A stretch of 64,000 nt of DNA from Niastella sp. OAS944 (GTDB taxonomy: Bacteria; Bacteroidota; Bacteroidia; Chitinophagales; Chitinophagaceae), in the NCBI GenBank assembly GCA_024809215.1, contig JANUBW010000003.1, forward strand, positions 806,001-870,000, given 5' to 3'. Position numbers and translations under genes: made by a program. How positions within the stretch are numbered: the first letter of the stretch is position 1; every line of letters begins with the position of its first letter. Of this stretch, positions 50,106 through 58,412 are shown in pieces. The notes under the pieces are model-generated. The model worked only from the letters and a program-made list of their open reading frames with translations. It made no database searches and was not told the origin of the DNA.

Positions 50106-50612
50106 ATGAAAAATGTAATTGTAACAAGTATTTCGATTGTGCTGTTTTCCGCAGCGGTAACAGCACAACAGGTTAACAGGCAACCGTTAACTGATAATTT
50201 ACAGTCGTTGCATATGAGCACCCTGCCAATAAATAAAGTGCACGTAAAGGCCATGCGCGACTTTTTAAAACGCGACAACAATGCTGTTAACGCCGATTGG
50301 AATGTTGTTGAAAGCGGGTATGTAGTAAAGTATACCGGAAAAAACAAGAGCAAGTGCAGAACGGTGTACAACTGCCGGGGTGAGTTTGTATATACTATAC
50401 GGCAGTATTACGAAAATGTTATGCCTCGCGATGTAAGGGGTATGGTAAAAAGTGAGTATTACGATTATACCATTACCCTGGTAGATGAAATTGAAGAAAG
50501 AATGAAACCCGTGGTATATGTTGTTCACTTGGAAGATTCCACTACAATAAAAAACGTTCGTGTGTGCGAACGCGACATGGAAGTGTTGGAAGAGTATAAG
50601 AAAACCAAATAA
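50106..50612 (+). CDS. Secreted PepSY-like (DUF2874-type) protein, paralog 1
   Basis: A 168-residue protein with a cleavable signal peptide ending near VTAQQ. The mature domain contains VHVKAMRDFLKRDNNAVNADWNVVESGYVVKYTG followed by a beta strand pattern (RTVYNCRGEFVYTIRQYYE), resembling PepSY-like beta-lactamase-inhibitor-fold proteins of Bacteroidota. It is homologous to the gene at 51743: both share V-AMRDF, YNxRGxxxYxxxxYYE, and YYDYxIxxVxEIE. Role unknown. A long mirrored repeat starts at its stop codon. Confidence 0.75.
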   Translation: MKNVIVTSISIVLFSAAVTAQQVNRQPLTDNLQSLHMSTLPINKVHVKAMRDFLKRDNNAVNADWNVVESGYVVKYTGKNKSKCRTVYNCRGEFVYTIRQYYENVMPRDVRGMVKSEYYDYTITLVDEIEERMKPVVYVVHLEDSTTIKNVRVCERDMEVLEEYKKTK

Positions 50613-50847
50613 ATCTCAAATTCCAAGATCCAAGCTCCAAAAGAAATCACAAGTTCCAAATTCCAAGTTCCAAATAAATCCCAAGGTTCAAATTCCAGTT
50701 TGCAATTTGGACCTTGGGATTTTGTATTTGTATTTTGGTTCTTGGAATTTGGTATTTGGTATTTATATCTTGTGATTTGGTATTTGTGATTTTGTATTCG
50801 TATTTATTTGGAACTTGTGATTTGGAATTTGGAATTTTGTATTCTTA
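50613..50847. repeat. Large mirrored TTCCAA/TTGGAA repeat element
   Basis: The left half consists of AATTCCAAG/ATCCAAGCTCC/AAGTTCCAA words with a period near 10 bp, and the right half of the complementary TTGGAATTTGG/TATTTGTGATTTGG words. At the centre 50680-50694 and 50704-50718 pair over 15 bp with one mismatch around a 9-nt loop. The element starts at the stop of the preceding gene and reaches the stop of the convergent gene at 50848. The same family occurs at 56040-56212. Confidence 0.85.
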
Positions 50848-51333
50848 TTATATTCCCTTATTGTCTTTGTATGCAGTAGCTTTACCATTGAATTTCAAGC
50901 CCGAAAGTTCTCGGCCCTGGGGCAATTGCTGCGAGAAGTAAACGATGTTCAAATTTGTTTGAGAATAATTTTTTTCAAGCTGTAACAATTCTTTTACCGG
51001 TATCGTCATACCCTTGTTGTTAGAGCCGGATGCATCGGCAAACTTCCATTCTTTAATGGTATTGCCTTTATCATCTTTAATAGCTATGGTTCTGTCTTTT
51101 CCGGTAGACCCGCAATGGTGATAATAGATCACTAACTGATCGTCTTTGTTTGCTTTATCTAACTGCAGGCTGTGGAGCGTAAATGGTTTATTTACCGCCT
51201 GCCACAGTATTAGTTTATTGTTGAGATATATCTCAAAGCCCTCGCCGCCCAATTTTGCCGTGAATGATTGCAGGCATGCCATTGTTGTAGCAAGTAGAAG
51301 GACCCATATGGGTTTTAGTGATTTGCTTTGCAT
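50848..51333 (-). CDS. Secreted protein of unknown function
   Basis: A 161-residue protein with a signal peptide (basic KSLKP, hydrophobic VLLLATTMACLQS, cleavage near SFTAK). The mature part is rich in beta-strand pattern with a single HHCGSTGKDRTIAIKDDKGN segment and LNIVYFSQQLPQGRELSGLKF. No named family is recognised. It is convergent with the mirrored repeat element, whose right half ends at its stop codon. Confidence 0.7.
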   Translation of the reverse strand: MQSKSLKPIWVLLLATTMACLQSFTAKLGGEGFEIYLNNKLILWQAVNKPFTLHSLQLDKANKDDQLVIYYHHCGSTGKDRTIAIKDDKGNTIKEWKFADASGSNNKGMTIPVKELLQLEKNYSQTNLNIVYFSQQLPQGRELSGLKFNGKATAYKDNKGI

Positions 51334-51742
51334 AAAATGAAAGTTTTAGGTTGAGTAATTAATTGTGTGTTTCTGATAGCAAAGCAAAACAAAGCCATTG
51401 AGCATAAGGAATTTGTTACACAAGAAGCATGGAATCCTTGATGTAGCGCAGGTTTAAGCAGAAGGGGTGTAAGTTGTACGCATACTGTCGGTGTCGCACA
51501 TGTATTTCCATAATTCCTTATTAACATAACCTTAACCGCAAATTGGTAACGTGGTGAAACATTTTGCAAATGCTGTTCCGGGGCGGTTAAGGAGCTTTTA
51601 AATGCAGTTGAATTGCATATGAACTAGTCTAGCAGTGAATTTTAGCTTATCATGTAACCGGCCGCAATACCATTTTATTATAAATTCTTATATAAGCGAA
51701 TAAATTCGCCATGGATTGTTTAACCCAAATTAAAGTATAGCA
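51334..51742. other. Intergenic gap, 409 bp
   Basis: Divergent leader region of two secreted-protein genes. Low GC, no repeats of the families above, no tRNA, and no convincing promoter box. A minus-strand open frame at 51315-51569 has no protein-like features. Confidence 0.4.
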
Positions 51743-52249
51743 ATGAAAAAATTATTGATCGCCACCGGTATGTCTATAGTGGCATTAACCGGTTGTGCCT
51801 ACTCGCAACAGGGCGGCAACTCGCTGGCCACCGCCAATGTAAAAACATTGAAACCCAGGGGCGAGTATTTGAATGATGTTAACGTACGGGCCATGCGCGA
51901 TTTTGTTAGTCGATATGGCGATGTACAAGATGTGAAATGGCATAATAGCAACGGAAGCCATACTGCTGTTTTCATTCGCGACAGCGTTCAATACCGGGCA
52001 ATGTACAACAGTCGCGGCGACCTGAGCTATATAATGAAGTATTATGAAGAAAAGCAACTGGCCCGTAATATTCGCGCTATTGTAAAAAGCACTTACTACG
52101 ATTATAAAATATACATAGTGCAGGAGATTGAAACACCCGATCACCCATTGATATACATTATAAATTTACAAGGCGAAACAGACTGGAAGAAAGTAAAGCT
52201 TTGCCAGGGTGAAATGGAAGTGATGGAAGAGTTCAACAGAGGAAGATAA
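51743..52249 (+). CDS. Secreted PepSY-like (DUF2874-type) protein, paralog 2
   Basis: A 168-residue homolog of the gene at 50106. Its leader, MKKLLIATGMSIVALTGCAYSQ, contains LTGC, so it may be a lipoprotein rather than a freely secreted protein. Shared landmarks are VNVRAMRDFVSRYGDVQDVKWHN, YRAMYNSRGDLSYIMKYYEE and YYDYKIYIVQEIE. Conservation of the charged MRDF helix and the YYDY strand suggests the same fold and function, still unknown. Confidence 0.75.
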   Translation: MKKLLIATGMSIVALTGCAYSQQGGNSLATANVKTLKPRGEYLNDVNVRAMRDFVSRYGDVQDVKWHNSNGSHTAVFIRDSVQYRAMYNSRGDLSYIMKYYEEKQLARNIRAIVKSTYYDYKIYIVQEIETPDHPLIYIINLQGETDWKKVKLCQGEMEVMEEFNRGR

Positions 52250-52350
52250 GGTTGTGCCGCAGCTCCTAAAGGATTGTTAATGGCGCAAAATAACAAGCGT
52301 TAGCTCTTTAACATACCGTTTGTAAACGACATACACTGTTTTCAATCTAT

Positions 52351-52380
52351 TACTGTATAAAAACAATGGAGGAAACAGTA
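52351..52380 (+). promoter_or_regulatory. Leader hairpin with GGAGG in the loop (copy 1)
   Basis: TACTGT (52351-52356) pairs with ACAGTA (52375-52380) around an 18-nt loop containing GGAGG (52368-52372), followed 2 nt later by the ATG at 52382. GGAGG is an unusually strong ribosome site for this window. The same leader precedes the paralog at 53033. Confidence 0.6.
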
Positions 52381-52381
52381 T

Positions 52382-52828
52382 ATGAAAAAGATCTTTACAC
52401 TTGCCGCAATCTTATTCAGCGTAACAATCTTTGCCGCTAACGTAAACCCTCGTCCCAGTGATAGTAAATTAGCCATCCGCAGTAACAGCGATGCCTTTAT
52501 ACAGGTGTTCATCGATGGTAAACAGTATAACATGAATCGCAATGGTTTTGTAATGGATAACATCCGAAGTGGCCGCCACCGCATTGAAGTGTATAAAGTA
52601 GATAACTACGGTATGTTTAGAAAAAGGCCACAGATGGTGTACAGCAACACAACTTTTGTTAAACCTTGGGAGTCGCTGAACATTAATATCAACCGTGGCG
52701 AAAGAGTATGGGTAGACACCCGTTTTGACCGTGATGATCGCAATGGCCGTAACGACCGTTGGGATAATGACAGGGATCATGGCCATGGACGTGACTATAA
52801 CGATCGCGATGGCAGATTTAACAAATAA
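52382..52828 (+). CDS. Small secreted protein with charged repeat tail, paralog 1
   Basis: A 148-residue protein with signal peptide (MKKIFTLAAILFSVTIFAAN). A central domain follows with IQVFIDGKQYNM, GFVMDNIRSGRHRIEVYKVDNYGMF, resembling a PEGA-like beta sandwich. The tail, from about residue 118, is of Arg/Asp/Asn-rich character (DRDDRNGRNDRWDNDRDHGHG). The paralog at 53033 has the same three-part design. Function unknown; likely periplasmic or cell-surface. Confidence 0.8.
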   Translation: MKKIFTLAAILFSVTIFAANVNPRPSDSKLAIRSNSDAFIQVFIDGKQYNMNRNGFVMDNIRSGRHRIEVYKVDNYGMFRKRPQMVYSNTTFVKPWESLNININRGERVWVDTRFDRDDRNGRNDRWDNDRDHGHGRDYNDRDGRFNK

Positions 52829-52849
52829 CGTACGCTATAAATAAACAAC

Positions 52850-52886
52850 AATGGCCTCCTGGTAAAACGGGAGGCCATTTCTTTTT
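52850..52886 (+). terminator. Terminator after secreted paralog 1
   Basis: ATGGCCTCC and GGAGGCCAT form a 9-bp stem with a 10-nt loop, followed by TTTCTTTTT on the plus strand. Confidence 0.88.
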
Positions 52887-53001
52887 ATAGCAGCATTTTA
52901 GAAGGAACTGTATTTGCTTTTGACTTTCGGCTTACAGCTTTAAGCTTGTATTTCCCCTTTAACACATCGTTAGTAAACGACCACGCTTAAAAGCCATCTA
53001 T

Positions 53002-53031
53002 TACTGTATAAAAACAATGGAGGAAACAGTA
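53002..53031 (+). promoter_or_regulatory. Leader hairpin with GGAGG in the loop (copy 2)
   Basis: TACTGT (53002-53007) and ACAGTA (53026-53031) flank GGAGG at 53019-53023, directly before the ATG at 53033. More than 40 nt of leader and first codons is identical to copy 1, while the coding regions have diverged. Confidence 0.6.
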
Positions 53032-53032
53032 T

Positions 53033-53476
53033 ATGAAAAAGATTTTTACACTTATTGCCGTATTGTTTAGTATAACCACTTTTGCTGCTCCTGGTCCTAA
53101 AACATCAAAAATATCAATCTCAAATAACGACCGTTCAAAGATGCAGGTGAAGATCGATGGTAGAATGTACGACCTGAATAATACGTTTGTAATGGATAAC
53201 GTTCGCTCAGGTAACCACTCCATCACCATTTATAAAACTGAGAGCTTTGGTTTTAGAAAAATGACAAAGGTGATCTACAACAGTTCTATGTTTGTTGCTC
53301 CCGGCCAGTTGATCGATGTAGATATCAATCGTTCAGGTAACGTATCGGTTAAAACAATTTCTAACGACAGGTTTAACCGTGATGATCGTAACAGAGGAAA
53401 CGACAGGGATTACAACGACCGGTACGATAACAACAGGAACAATAACGGTAGAGATAATAATTATGGAAGACATTAA
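53033..53476 (+). CDS. Small secreted protein with charged repeat tail, paralog 2
   Basis: A 147-residue paralog of the gene at 52382: signal peptide MKKIFTLIAVLFSITTFAAP, central MQVKIDGRMYDLNNTFVMDNVRSGNHSITIYK domain, and a tail of NDRDYNDRYDNNRNNNGRDN type. Only about half of the mature residues match the neighbour, while the leader is almost identical. It has its own terminator. Confidence 0.8.
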   Translation: MKKIFTLIAVLFSITTFAAPGPKTSKISISNNDRSKMQVKIDGRMYDLNNTFVMDNVRSGNHSITIYKTESFGFRKMTKVIYNSSMFVAPGQLIDVDINRSGNVSVKTISNDRFNRDDRNRGNDRDYNDRYDNNRNNNGRDNNYGRH

Positions 53477-53494
53477 CAACAGGGTTTCATTAAT

Positions 53495-53531
53495 AAAAAG
53501 GGTCCCGCTTCATTGGCGGGACCCTTTTCTA
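53495..53531. terminator. Terminator between secreted paralog 2 and the convergent hydrolase
   Basis: AAAAGGGTCCCGC and GCGGGACCCTTTT form a perfect 13-bp stem with a 7-nt loop. A T-rich end on the plus strand and A/T flanks on both sides allow bidirectional use. Confidence 0.9.
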
Positions 53532-53556
53532 TGTGGTAAGCTTTGTGAATTTTGAT

Positions 53557-54552
53557 TTAAACTGGCTTTATACCCAGCACTTCGGTCATAAACAATTCGG
53601 TTTCTTTTTCAACACCAGGAACGTCGTGTGACCGTATCCACGAACCAATAACATGGTTGCCGGTATTGGGCATTGCTTTTTCACGTTTCTTATCGGCCGG
53701 TGTGCCCAGCTGGCTGAACATCTCCTTAATGGCGCTTACTTTAACAGTACTATCCTGATGTACTTCATCTTTATAATAATACAAGGTAAGCGTAGGTTGT
53801 TTAACGCGTGCAAAGGTCTCTTGCTTCATAGAAGTTTCAACCAGCTCTTCGAGGTTTACAGCTGCTTCTATGCGGTAATGGTAGGTCCAGTACTTACGAA
53901 ATTCTTCCCGCTTATCTTCCGAATCGAGGTATTTTGAGCCTGTAACCATTCTGGCTATTTGTAATCCCCAGGGGTTGTTAAGGATCCAGGCAGTGGGGTC
54001 GTTGATGGCAATATTGGGCGACATAAGGATCAGCGCATATATATCGGGGTACTCGGCTGCCAGTTTCAGCGCAAGTGTGCCGCCGGTAGAGGTTCCAACC
54101 AATATAACTTTATTACCAAGCTGTTTTCCAATGGCCAGGGCCTGCTTGGCAGATTCCCACAGGTTATCTGCGGTAAGGTTCACCATAGGCTCGGTAGTAT
54201 CGATGCCGTGCTCGGCCAGGCGCGATAAATACAAATTGCAACCAAACTTTTTGGCCAGGTAGCGGTGAACCGGATCGCCTTCACCTTGTGAGGCCGTAAA
54301 GCCATGCAGGTAAACCAGCGAATACTCGGTTTTGTTTTTAAGTGAGTCGTTGGCCCATACAACCCTTGCTTCGTTATCGGGTTTAACCGTATGGGCGGCT
54401 TCCTGTTGTTTAATGTAATTTACAAGAGTAGCAGGTTCTGCCGGCACCTGGGGCATGGCAGTAGAGTATACAGGTGCTGAGGGGTTGGGTCCTGCGAAAT
54501 AGGCAATGGCCAGGATTGCCACAATTATGAGGAGCCATTTTATTTTACGCAT
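53557..54552 (-). CDS. Membrane-anchored alpha/beta-hydrolase
   Basis: A 331-residue hydrolase with an N-terminal membrane helix (KWLLIIVAILAIAYFAG). Motifs: YLHGFTAS (oxyanion region), the nucleophile elbow GTSTGG (serine near residue 154), a lid region with WILNNPWGLQIARM, and late GNHVIGS with the catalytic His. The Asp-bearing loop is likely YYKDEVHQD. It looks like an extracytoplasmic esterase or lipase; the substrate is unknown. Confidence 0.85.
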   Translation of the reverse strand: MRKIKWLLIIVAILAIAYFAGPNPSAPVYSTAMPQVPAEPATLVNYIKQQEAAHTVKPDNEARVVWANDSLKNKTEYSLVYLHGFTASQGEGDPVHRYLAKKFGCNLYLSRLAEHGIDTTEPMVNLTADNLWESAKQALAIGKQLGNKVILVGTSTGGTLALKLAAEYPDIYALILMSPNIAINDPTAWILNNPWGLQIARMVTGSKYLDSEDKREEFRKYWTYHYRIEAAVNLEELVETSMKQETFARVKQPTLTLYYYKDEVHQDSTVKVSAIKEMFSQLGTPADKKREKAMPNTGNHVIGSWIRSHDVPGVEKETELFMTEVLGIKPV

Positions 54553-54626
54553 ACGTAAATTTGGCTGAAATTAACAGCTTTTTATTATCTGGGAAAGCAT
54601 TGGGGGCTAATTAAAATGATTTTTTT

Positions 54627-54851
54627 ATGAATTCCGATACCGGCAAGTATATTATGCTCATTGGCGCCGCCGTGGTGGTAATAGGTGTGGTGATCTATTT
54701 CTTTCACGATAAGCTGCATTGGATAGGCCACCTGCCCGGGGATATTCGTATTGAAAAAGAGAACTTCCGGTTTTATTTTCCTGTCACTACAATGATTGTG
54801 TTCAGTGTACTGATAACGGTAATTGTAAGTTTAATCCGCAGGTTTCTGTAG
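54627..54851 (+). CDS. DUF2905 small membrane protein
   Basis: A 74-residue protein with two membrane helices (about 7-25 and 50-69) separated by the family motif LHWIGHLPGDIRIEKENFRFYFPV, which is diagnostic of DUF2905. Function unknown. It is 84 nt upstream of the acyltransferase-like gene. Confidence 0.88.
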   Translation: MNSDTGKYIMLIGAAVVVIGVVIYFFHDKLHWIGHLPGDIRIEKENFRFYFPVTTMIVFSVLITVIVSLIRRFL

Positions 54852-54935
54852 AAAACGCTTGCACGTATTTGTTACCTCCTTGTTAATTACCCGTATATTA
54901 CTATTGGTTTCTATTCTATTATAGACCTTGTAACT

Positions 54936-56039
54936 ATGACCCTAAACAACCGCTACATTGCGTTGGATGTATTTCGTGGATTGACCATATGTTTAATGAT
55001 CCTTGTAAATACACCCGGCAATCAGCAGGCGATATATGCTCCCCTGCAACACGCTGCCTGGCATGGCTTTACGCCTGCCGACCTGGTGTATCCCTCTTTT
55101 CTGTTTGCCGTTGGTAATGCATTATGCTTTGCCGTTAAAAAATGGTACAGCATGCCTCAGGCGCAGGTACTGGGTAAAATTTTCAAACGCACCGTGTTGT
55201 TATTTATACTGGGCTTTTTGTTGTATTGGTTCCCATTTGTACATAAAGAAGAAAGCGGATTTGTATTTAAGTCATTTTCCGATACAAGGGTGCTGGGTGT
55301 ATTGCAACGGATAGCATTATGCTATTGCATAGCCGCGCTACTTATATACTTCGCCAAACCCAAAGGCGCTTTTATTGCCGCTGTGTTTTTATTGATAGCG
55401 TATCAATTCATACTGTTGATGTTTGGCGTGCCTGGTGAGCAATACACCATGGCCGGGAATGCAGCAACGCGGTTAGATCTTTGGGTACTGGGGCCAAACC
55501 ATATGAACCATGGCGAGGTAATTCCCTGGGAACCCAATGGCATTTTGGGCACCCTGCCAGCCACAACCAATGTAATTGCAGGTTATCTTGTTGGGCGTTA
55601 TATACAATTAACGGGAAAAAACACCGGCATGCTGATGCGTTTAACATTAACCGGTTGTGGGTTAACGGCGCTTGCATTGGTTTGGAACAATTGGTTCCCC
55701 ATAAACAAAAACCTGTGGAGCAGCCCATTTGCGCTACTTGCAATAGGGCTCGATTGCATTATTCTGGCGGTGATCATTTACATCGTTGACTTCCTGCAAA
55801 AAGACCGCTGGGCAACCTTTTTTGAGGTTTTTGGGAAGAACGCCCTGTTCATTTATCTGTTGTCGGAAGTGGTGGCCATCCTTATGCGGGGTACACATAT
55901 TTATGGACCTATATACGAACACATATTCAAATTTGCCGGTATGTATTTGGGTTCACTGCTTTTTGCGGTTTGTTTTATGCTGGCCTGCTGGCTGGCCGGC
56001 TGGTATTTAGATAAAAGAAAAATATATATTAAAGTATAA
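54936..56039 (+). CDS. DUF5009/heparan-alpha-glucosaminide N-acetyltransferase-like membrane protein
   Basis: A 367-residue protein with ten or eleven helices. The N terminus RYIALDVFRGLTICLMILVNTPG and LQHAAWHGFTPADLVYPSFLFAVG are the signatures of the NagX/HGSNAT-like family; the conserved His in AAWHG is the presumed acetyl carrier. Bacterial members are thought to transfer acetyl groups to amino sugars across the membrane. A mirrored repeat starts at its stop codon. Confidence 0.85.
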   Translation: MTLNNRYIALDVFRGLTICLMILVNTPGNQQAIYAPLQHAAWHGFTPADLVYPSFLFAVGNALCFAVKKWYSMPQAQVLGKIFKRTVLLFILGFLLYWFPFVHKEESGFVFKSFSDTRVLGVLQRIALCYCIAALLIYFAKPKGAFIAAVFLLIAYQFILLMFGVPGEQYTMAGNAATRLDLWVLGPNHMNHGEVIPWEPNGILGTLPATTNVIAGYLVGRYIQLTGKNTGMLMRLTLTGCGLTALALVWNNWFPINKNLWSSPFALLAIGLDCIILAVIIYIVDFLQKDRWATFFEVFGKNALFIYLLSEVVAILMRGTHIYGPIYEHIFKFAGMYLGSLLFAVCFMLACWLAGWYLDKRKIYIKV

Positions 56040-56212
56040 ATTCCAAATTCCAAATCACAAGCTCCAAACAAATCCCAAGTTCCAAATTCCAAATCCCAAC
56101 ATTTCGATAGGAGAACTTGGATCTTGTGATTTGGAATTTCTTTTGGATCTTGGAATTTGAGATTTGGAATTTTTTTTTGGAACTTGGAATTTGGGATTTG
56201 GAGCTTATAAAT
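56040..56212. repeat. Mirrored TTCCAA/TTGGAA repeat element (second copy)
   Basis: Same family as 50613-50847. 56045-56067 and 56117-56139 are reverse complements over 23 bp with a single mismatch. A further TTGGAACTTGGAATTTGGG block (about 56175-56205) can pair with the same left arm in another register. It begins at the TAA of the preceding gene and precedes the typA promoter by about 130 bp. Confidence 0.85.
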
Positions 56213-56340
56213 CCGTGACTGCTATTTGTTTAGCATGCTGCCATAAAAAATTAATTCGTTTTATGAGGGTTTACAAGGATTTATGTCCATAAAAACCTTT
56301 ATAAACCTGAATTAATTAAACATAAAGTTTCCCCATTTGC

Positions 56341-56371
56341 TTGCCTCGCCCATTGATTTGGCGTACCTTTG
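56341..56371 (+). promoter_or_regulatory. Bacteroidota-type promoter for typA
   Basis: TTG at 56341-56343, 20-bp spacer and TACCTTTG at 56364-56371. It predicts a leader of about 85 nt before the typA ATG. Confidence 0.75.
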
Positions 56372-56462
56372 CGCCTCGTTTGCCATTGCAAAAATTACAG
56401 CATTTTAAGGCATTCATTATTAAGAAATTAAAAAAGCAATTCCTGTCAGGAATAAGGATTTT

Positions 56463-58271
56463 ATGGATATCAGAAACATCGCCATTATTGCCCACGTTGA
56501 CCACGGAAAAACTACCCTGGTAGACAAAATTTTACACGCTACCAAAGTGTTTCGTGATAACCAGGAAACTGGTGACCTCATCATGGACAGTAATGATCTG
56601 GAAAGAGAAAGAGGTATCACCATCTTCAGTAAGAACGCGGCGGTAACATACAAAGATGTAAAGATCAATGTAATTGATACCCCTGGCCACGCCGACTTTG
56701 GTGGTGAGGTTGAACGTGTTCTGAAAATGGCCGATGGTGTGTGTTTGCTGGTAGATGCCTTTGAAGGCCCCATGCCACAAACCCGCTTCGTATTACAAAA
56801 AGCATTGCAGTTGAACCTGCGGCCAATTGTGATCATCAATAAAGTGGATAAGCCAAACTGCCGTCCCGATGAAGTACATGATGCCGTATTTGAATTATTC
56901 TTCAACCTCGATGCTACAGAAGAGCAGCTCGATTTTCCTACTTATTACGGTAGCGGAAGAAACGGCTGGTTCAACGATTCATTAACTCCAACTGATAATA
57001 TCAATCCTTTGCTGGATGGTATTCTGAAACATGTACCACCACCAAAAGTAAGCGAAGGTACCCTGCAAATGCAGATCACTTCCCTGGATTATTCATCATT
57101 CCTGGGTCGTATTGCCGTGGGTAGAGTATCACGCGGAACCATAAAAGAAAATCAGCCCATTTCACTGGTACAGGGTGATGGCAGCATTAAAAAGACCCGC
57201 GTAAAAGAACTGTATGTGTTCGAAGGCATGGGCAAGAAAAAAGTAACTGAAGTAGTTGCCGGCGACCTGTGCGCTGTTGTAGGTATTGAAGGTTTCAACA
57301 TTGGCGATACCATTGCCGATTTTGAAAATCCTGAAGCATTACCAGTTATCAGTGTTGATGAGCCTACCATGAACATGTTGTTCTCAATCAACAACTCACC
57401 TTTCTATGGTAAAGATGGTAAGTTCGTAACGAGCCGCCACCTGCGCGATCGTTTGATGAAAGAAACTGAAAAGAACCTGGCCTTAAGGGTTATGGATAGC
57501 GACAACGGCGATGCTTTCGTAGTATATGGCCGCGGTATCCTGCACTTAGGCGTATTGATTGAGACCATGCGTCGTGAAGGATATGAGTTAACGGTAGGTC
57601 AACCCCAGGTTATCGTAAAACAAATTGACGGTAAGAAATCTGAACCATATGAGATCCTTGTGGTGGATGTACCCCAGGAATTTGCTTCTAAAGTAATTGA
57701 CCTGGTTACCCGCCGTAAAGGTGAAATGCTGGTGATGGAAACCAAAGGTGAAATGCAACACCTGGAGTTTGAAATTCCTTCACGCGGTTTAATTGGTTTG
57801 CGTACGCAAATGCTTACCAACACACAGGGTGAAGCTGTAATGGCCCACCGCTTCAGCGAATATAAAGCCTGGAAAGGTGCTATTCCTGGCCGTAACAACG
57901 GTGTGTTGTTAGCTAAGGAAAACGGAGCTTCAACCGGTTATTCACTCGATAAATTACAGGATAGAGGTTCGTTCTTCATTGATCCAGGTGAAGAAATATA
58001 TGCAGGTCAGATCATTGGCGAGCATATTAAACCAGGCGACCTGGTAGTGCAAATTACCGAAGGAAAGAAACTCACCAATATGCGTGCCAGCGGTAGCGAT
58101 GCTGCAACTAACATTGCACCTAAAATTCAGCTTACCCTCGAAGAGTGCATGGAGTACATTCAGCATGATGAGTGTATTGAGGTTACGCCTAACTTCATTC
58201 GTATGCGTAAAACCATACTTAATGAAGAAGAAAGAAAGAAACAGGCTAAGTCAATGAAGGCTGAAGCGTAA
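56463..58271 (+). CDS. typA: Ribosome-associated translational GTPase TypA/BipA
   Basis: A 602-residue translation-factor GTPase. G1 is AHVDHGKTT (10-18), switch I is RERGITIFSKNAAV, G3 is DTPGHADFGGE, and G4 is NKVDKPNC. Domains II and III and the TypA-specific C-terminal part (SRGLIGLRTQMLTNTQGEAVM, GPxxNGVLL-like RNNGVLLAKENGAS) follow in normal order and length. It assists ribosome assembly and stress or cold adaptation. It is followed by a strong terminator. Confidence 0.97.
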   Translation: MDIRNIAIIAHVDHGKTTLVDKILHATKVFRDNQETGDLIMDSNDLERERGITIFSKNAAVTYKDVKINVIDTPGHADFGGEVERVLKMADGVCLLVDAFEGPMPQTRFVLQKALQLNLRPIVIINKVDKPNCRPDEVHDAVFELFFNLDATEEQLDFPTYYGSGRNGWFNDSLTPTDNINPLLDGILKHVPPPKVSEGTLQMQITSLDYSSFLGRIAVGRVSRGTIKENQPISLVQGDGSIKKTRVKELYVFEGMGKKKVTEVVAGDLCAVVGIEGFNIGDTIADFENPEALPVISVDEPTMNMLFSINNSPFYGKDGKFVTSRHLRDRLMKETEKNLALRVMDSDNGDAFVVYGRGILHLGVLIETMRREGYELTVGQPQVIVKQIDGKKSEPYEILVVDVPQEFASKVIDLVTRRKGEMLVMETKGEMQHLEFEIPSRGLIGLRTQMLTNTQGEAVMAHRFSEYKAWKGAIPGRNNGVLLAKENGASTGYSLDKLQDRGSFFIDPGEEIYAGQIIGEHIKPGDLVVQITEGKKLTNMRASGSDAATNIAPKIQLTLEECMEYIQHDECIEVTPNFIRMRKTILNEEERKKQAKSMKAEA

Positions 58272-58293
58272 GAGAAGCTAATACTTTTAAATA

Positions 58294-58332
58294 AAAAAAG
58301 GGAATTGTTCCAAAAGAGCAATTCCCTTTTTG
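58294..58332 (+). terminator. Terminator after typA
   Basis: AAAAGGGAATTG and CAATTCCCTTTT form a 12-bp stem with an 11-nt loop followed by T residues on the plus strand. Confidence 0.9.
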
Positions 58333-58359
58333 TTGTGCGCCAACCAACTGAGGGCAGGC

Positions 58360-58393
58360 TTTGTCTACGCGTCAACTTTTTATCGTATTTTTG
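58360..58393 (+). promoter_or_regulatory. Probable promoter of the small CxxC membrane protein
   Basis: TTTG ending at 58363, 22-bp spacer, TATTTTTG at 58386-58393 (matches TAnnTTTG). The ATG is about 19 nt downstream of the box. Confidence 0.5.
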
Positions 58394-58412
58394 CCACGTA
58401 ATTGGATTTACT

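Noticed and set aside
50560-50941. Plus-strand ORFs after the first PepSY-like gene
   Set aside because: They are translations of the mirrored TTCCAA/TTGGAA repeat, with low-complexity Leu/Phe/Gly/Ile composition.
51315-51569. Minus-strand ORF of 84 codons
   Set aside because: No signal peptide, domain or neighbouring operon context; amino-acid composition is not protein-like and it overlaps a supported gene start.
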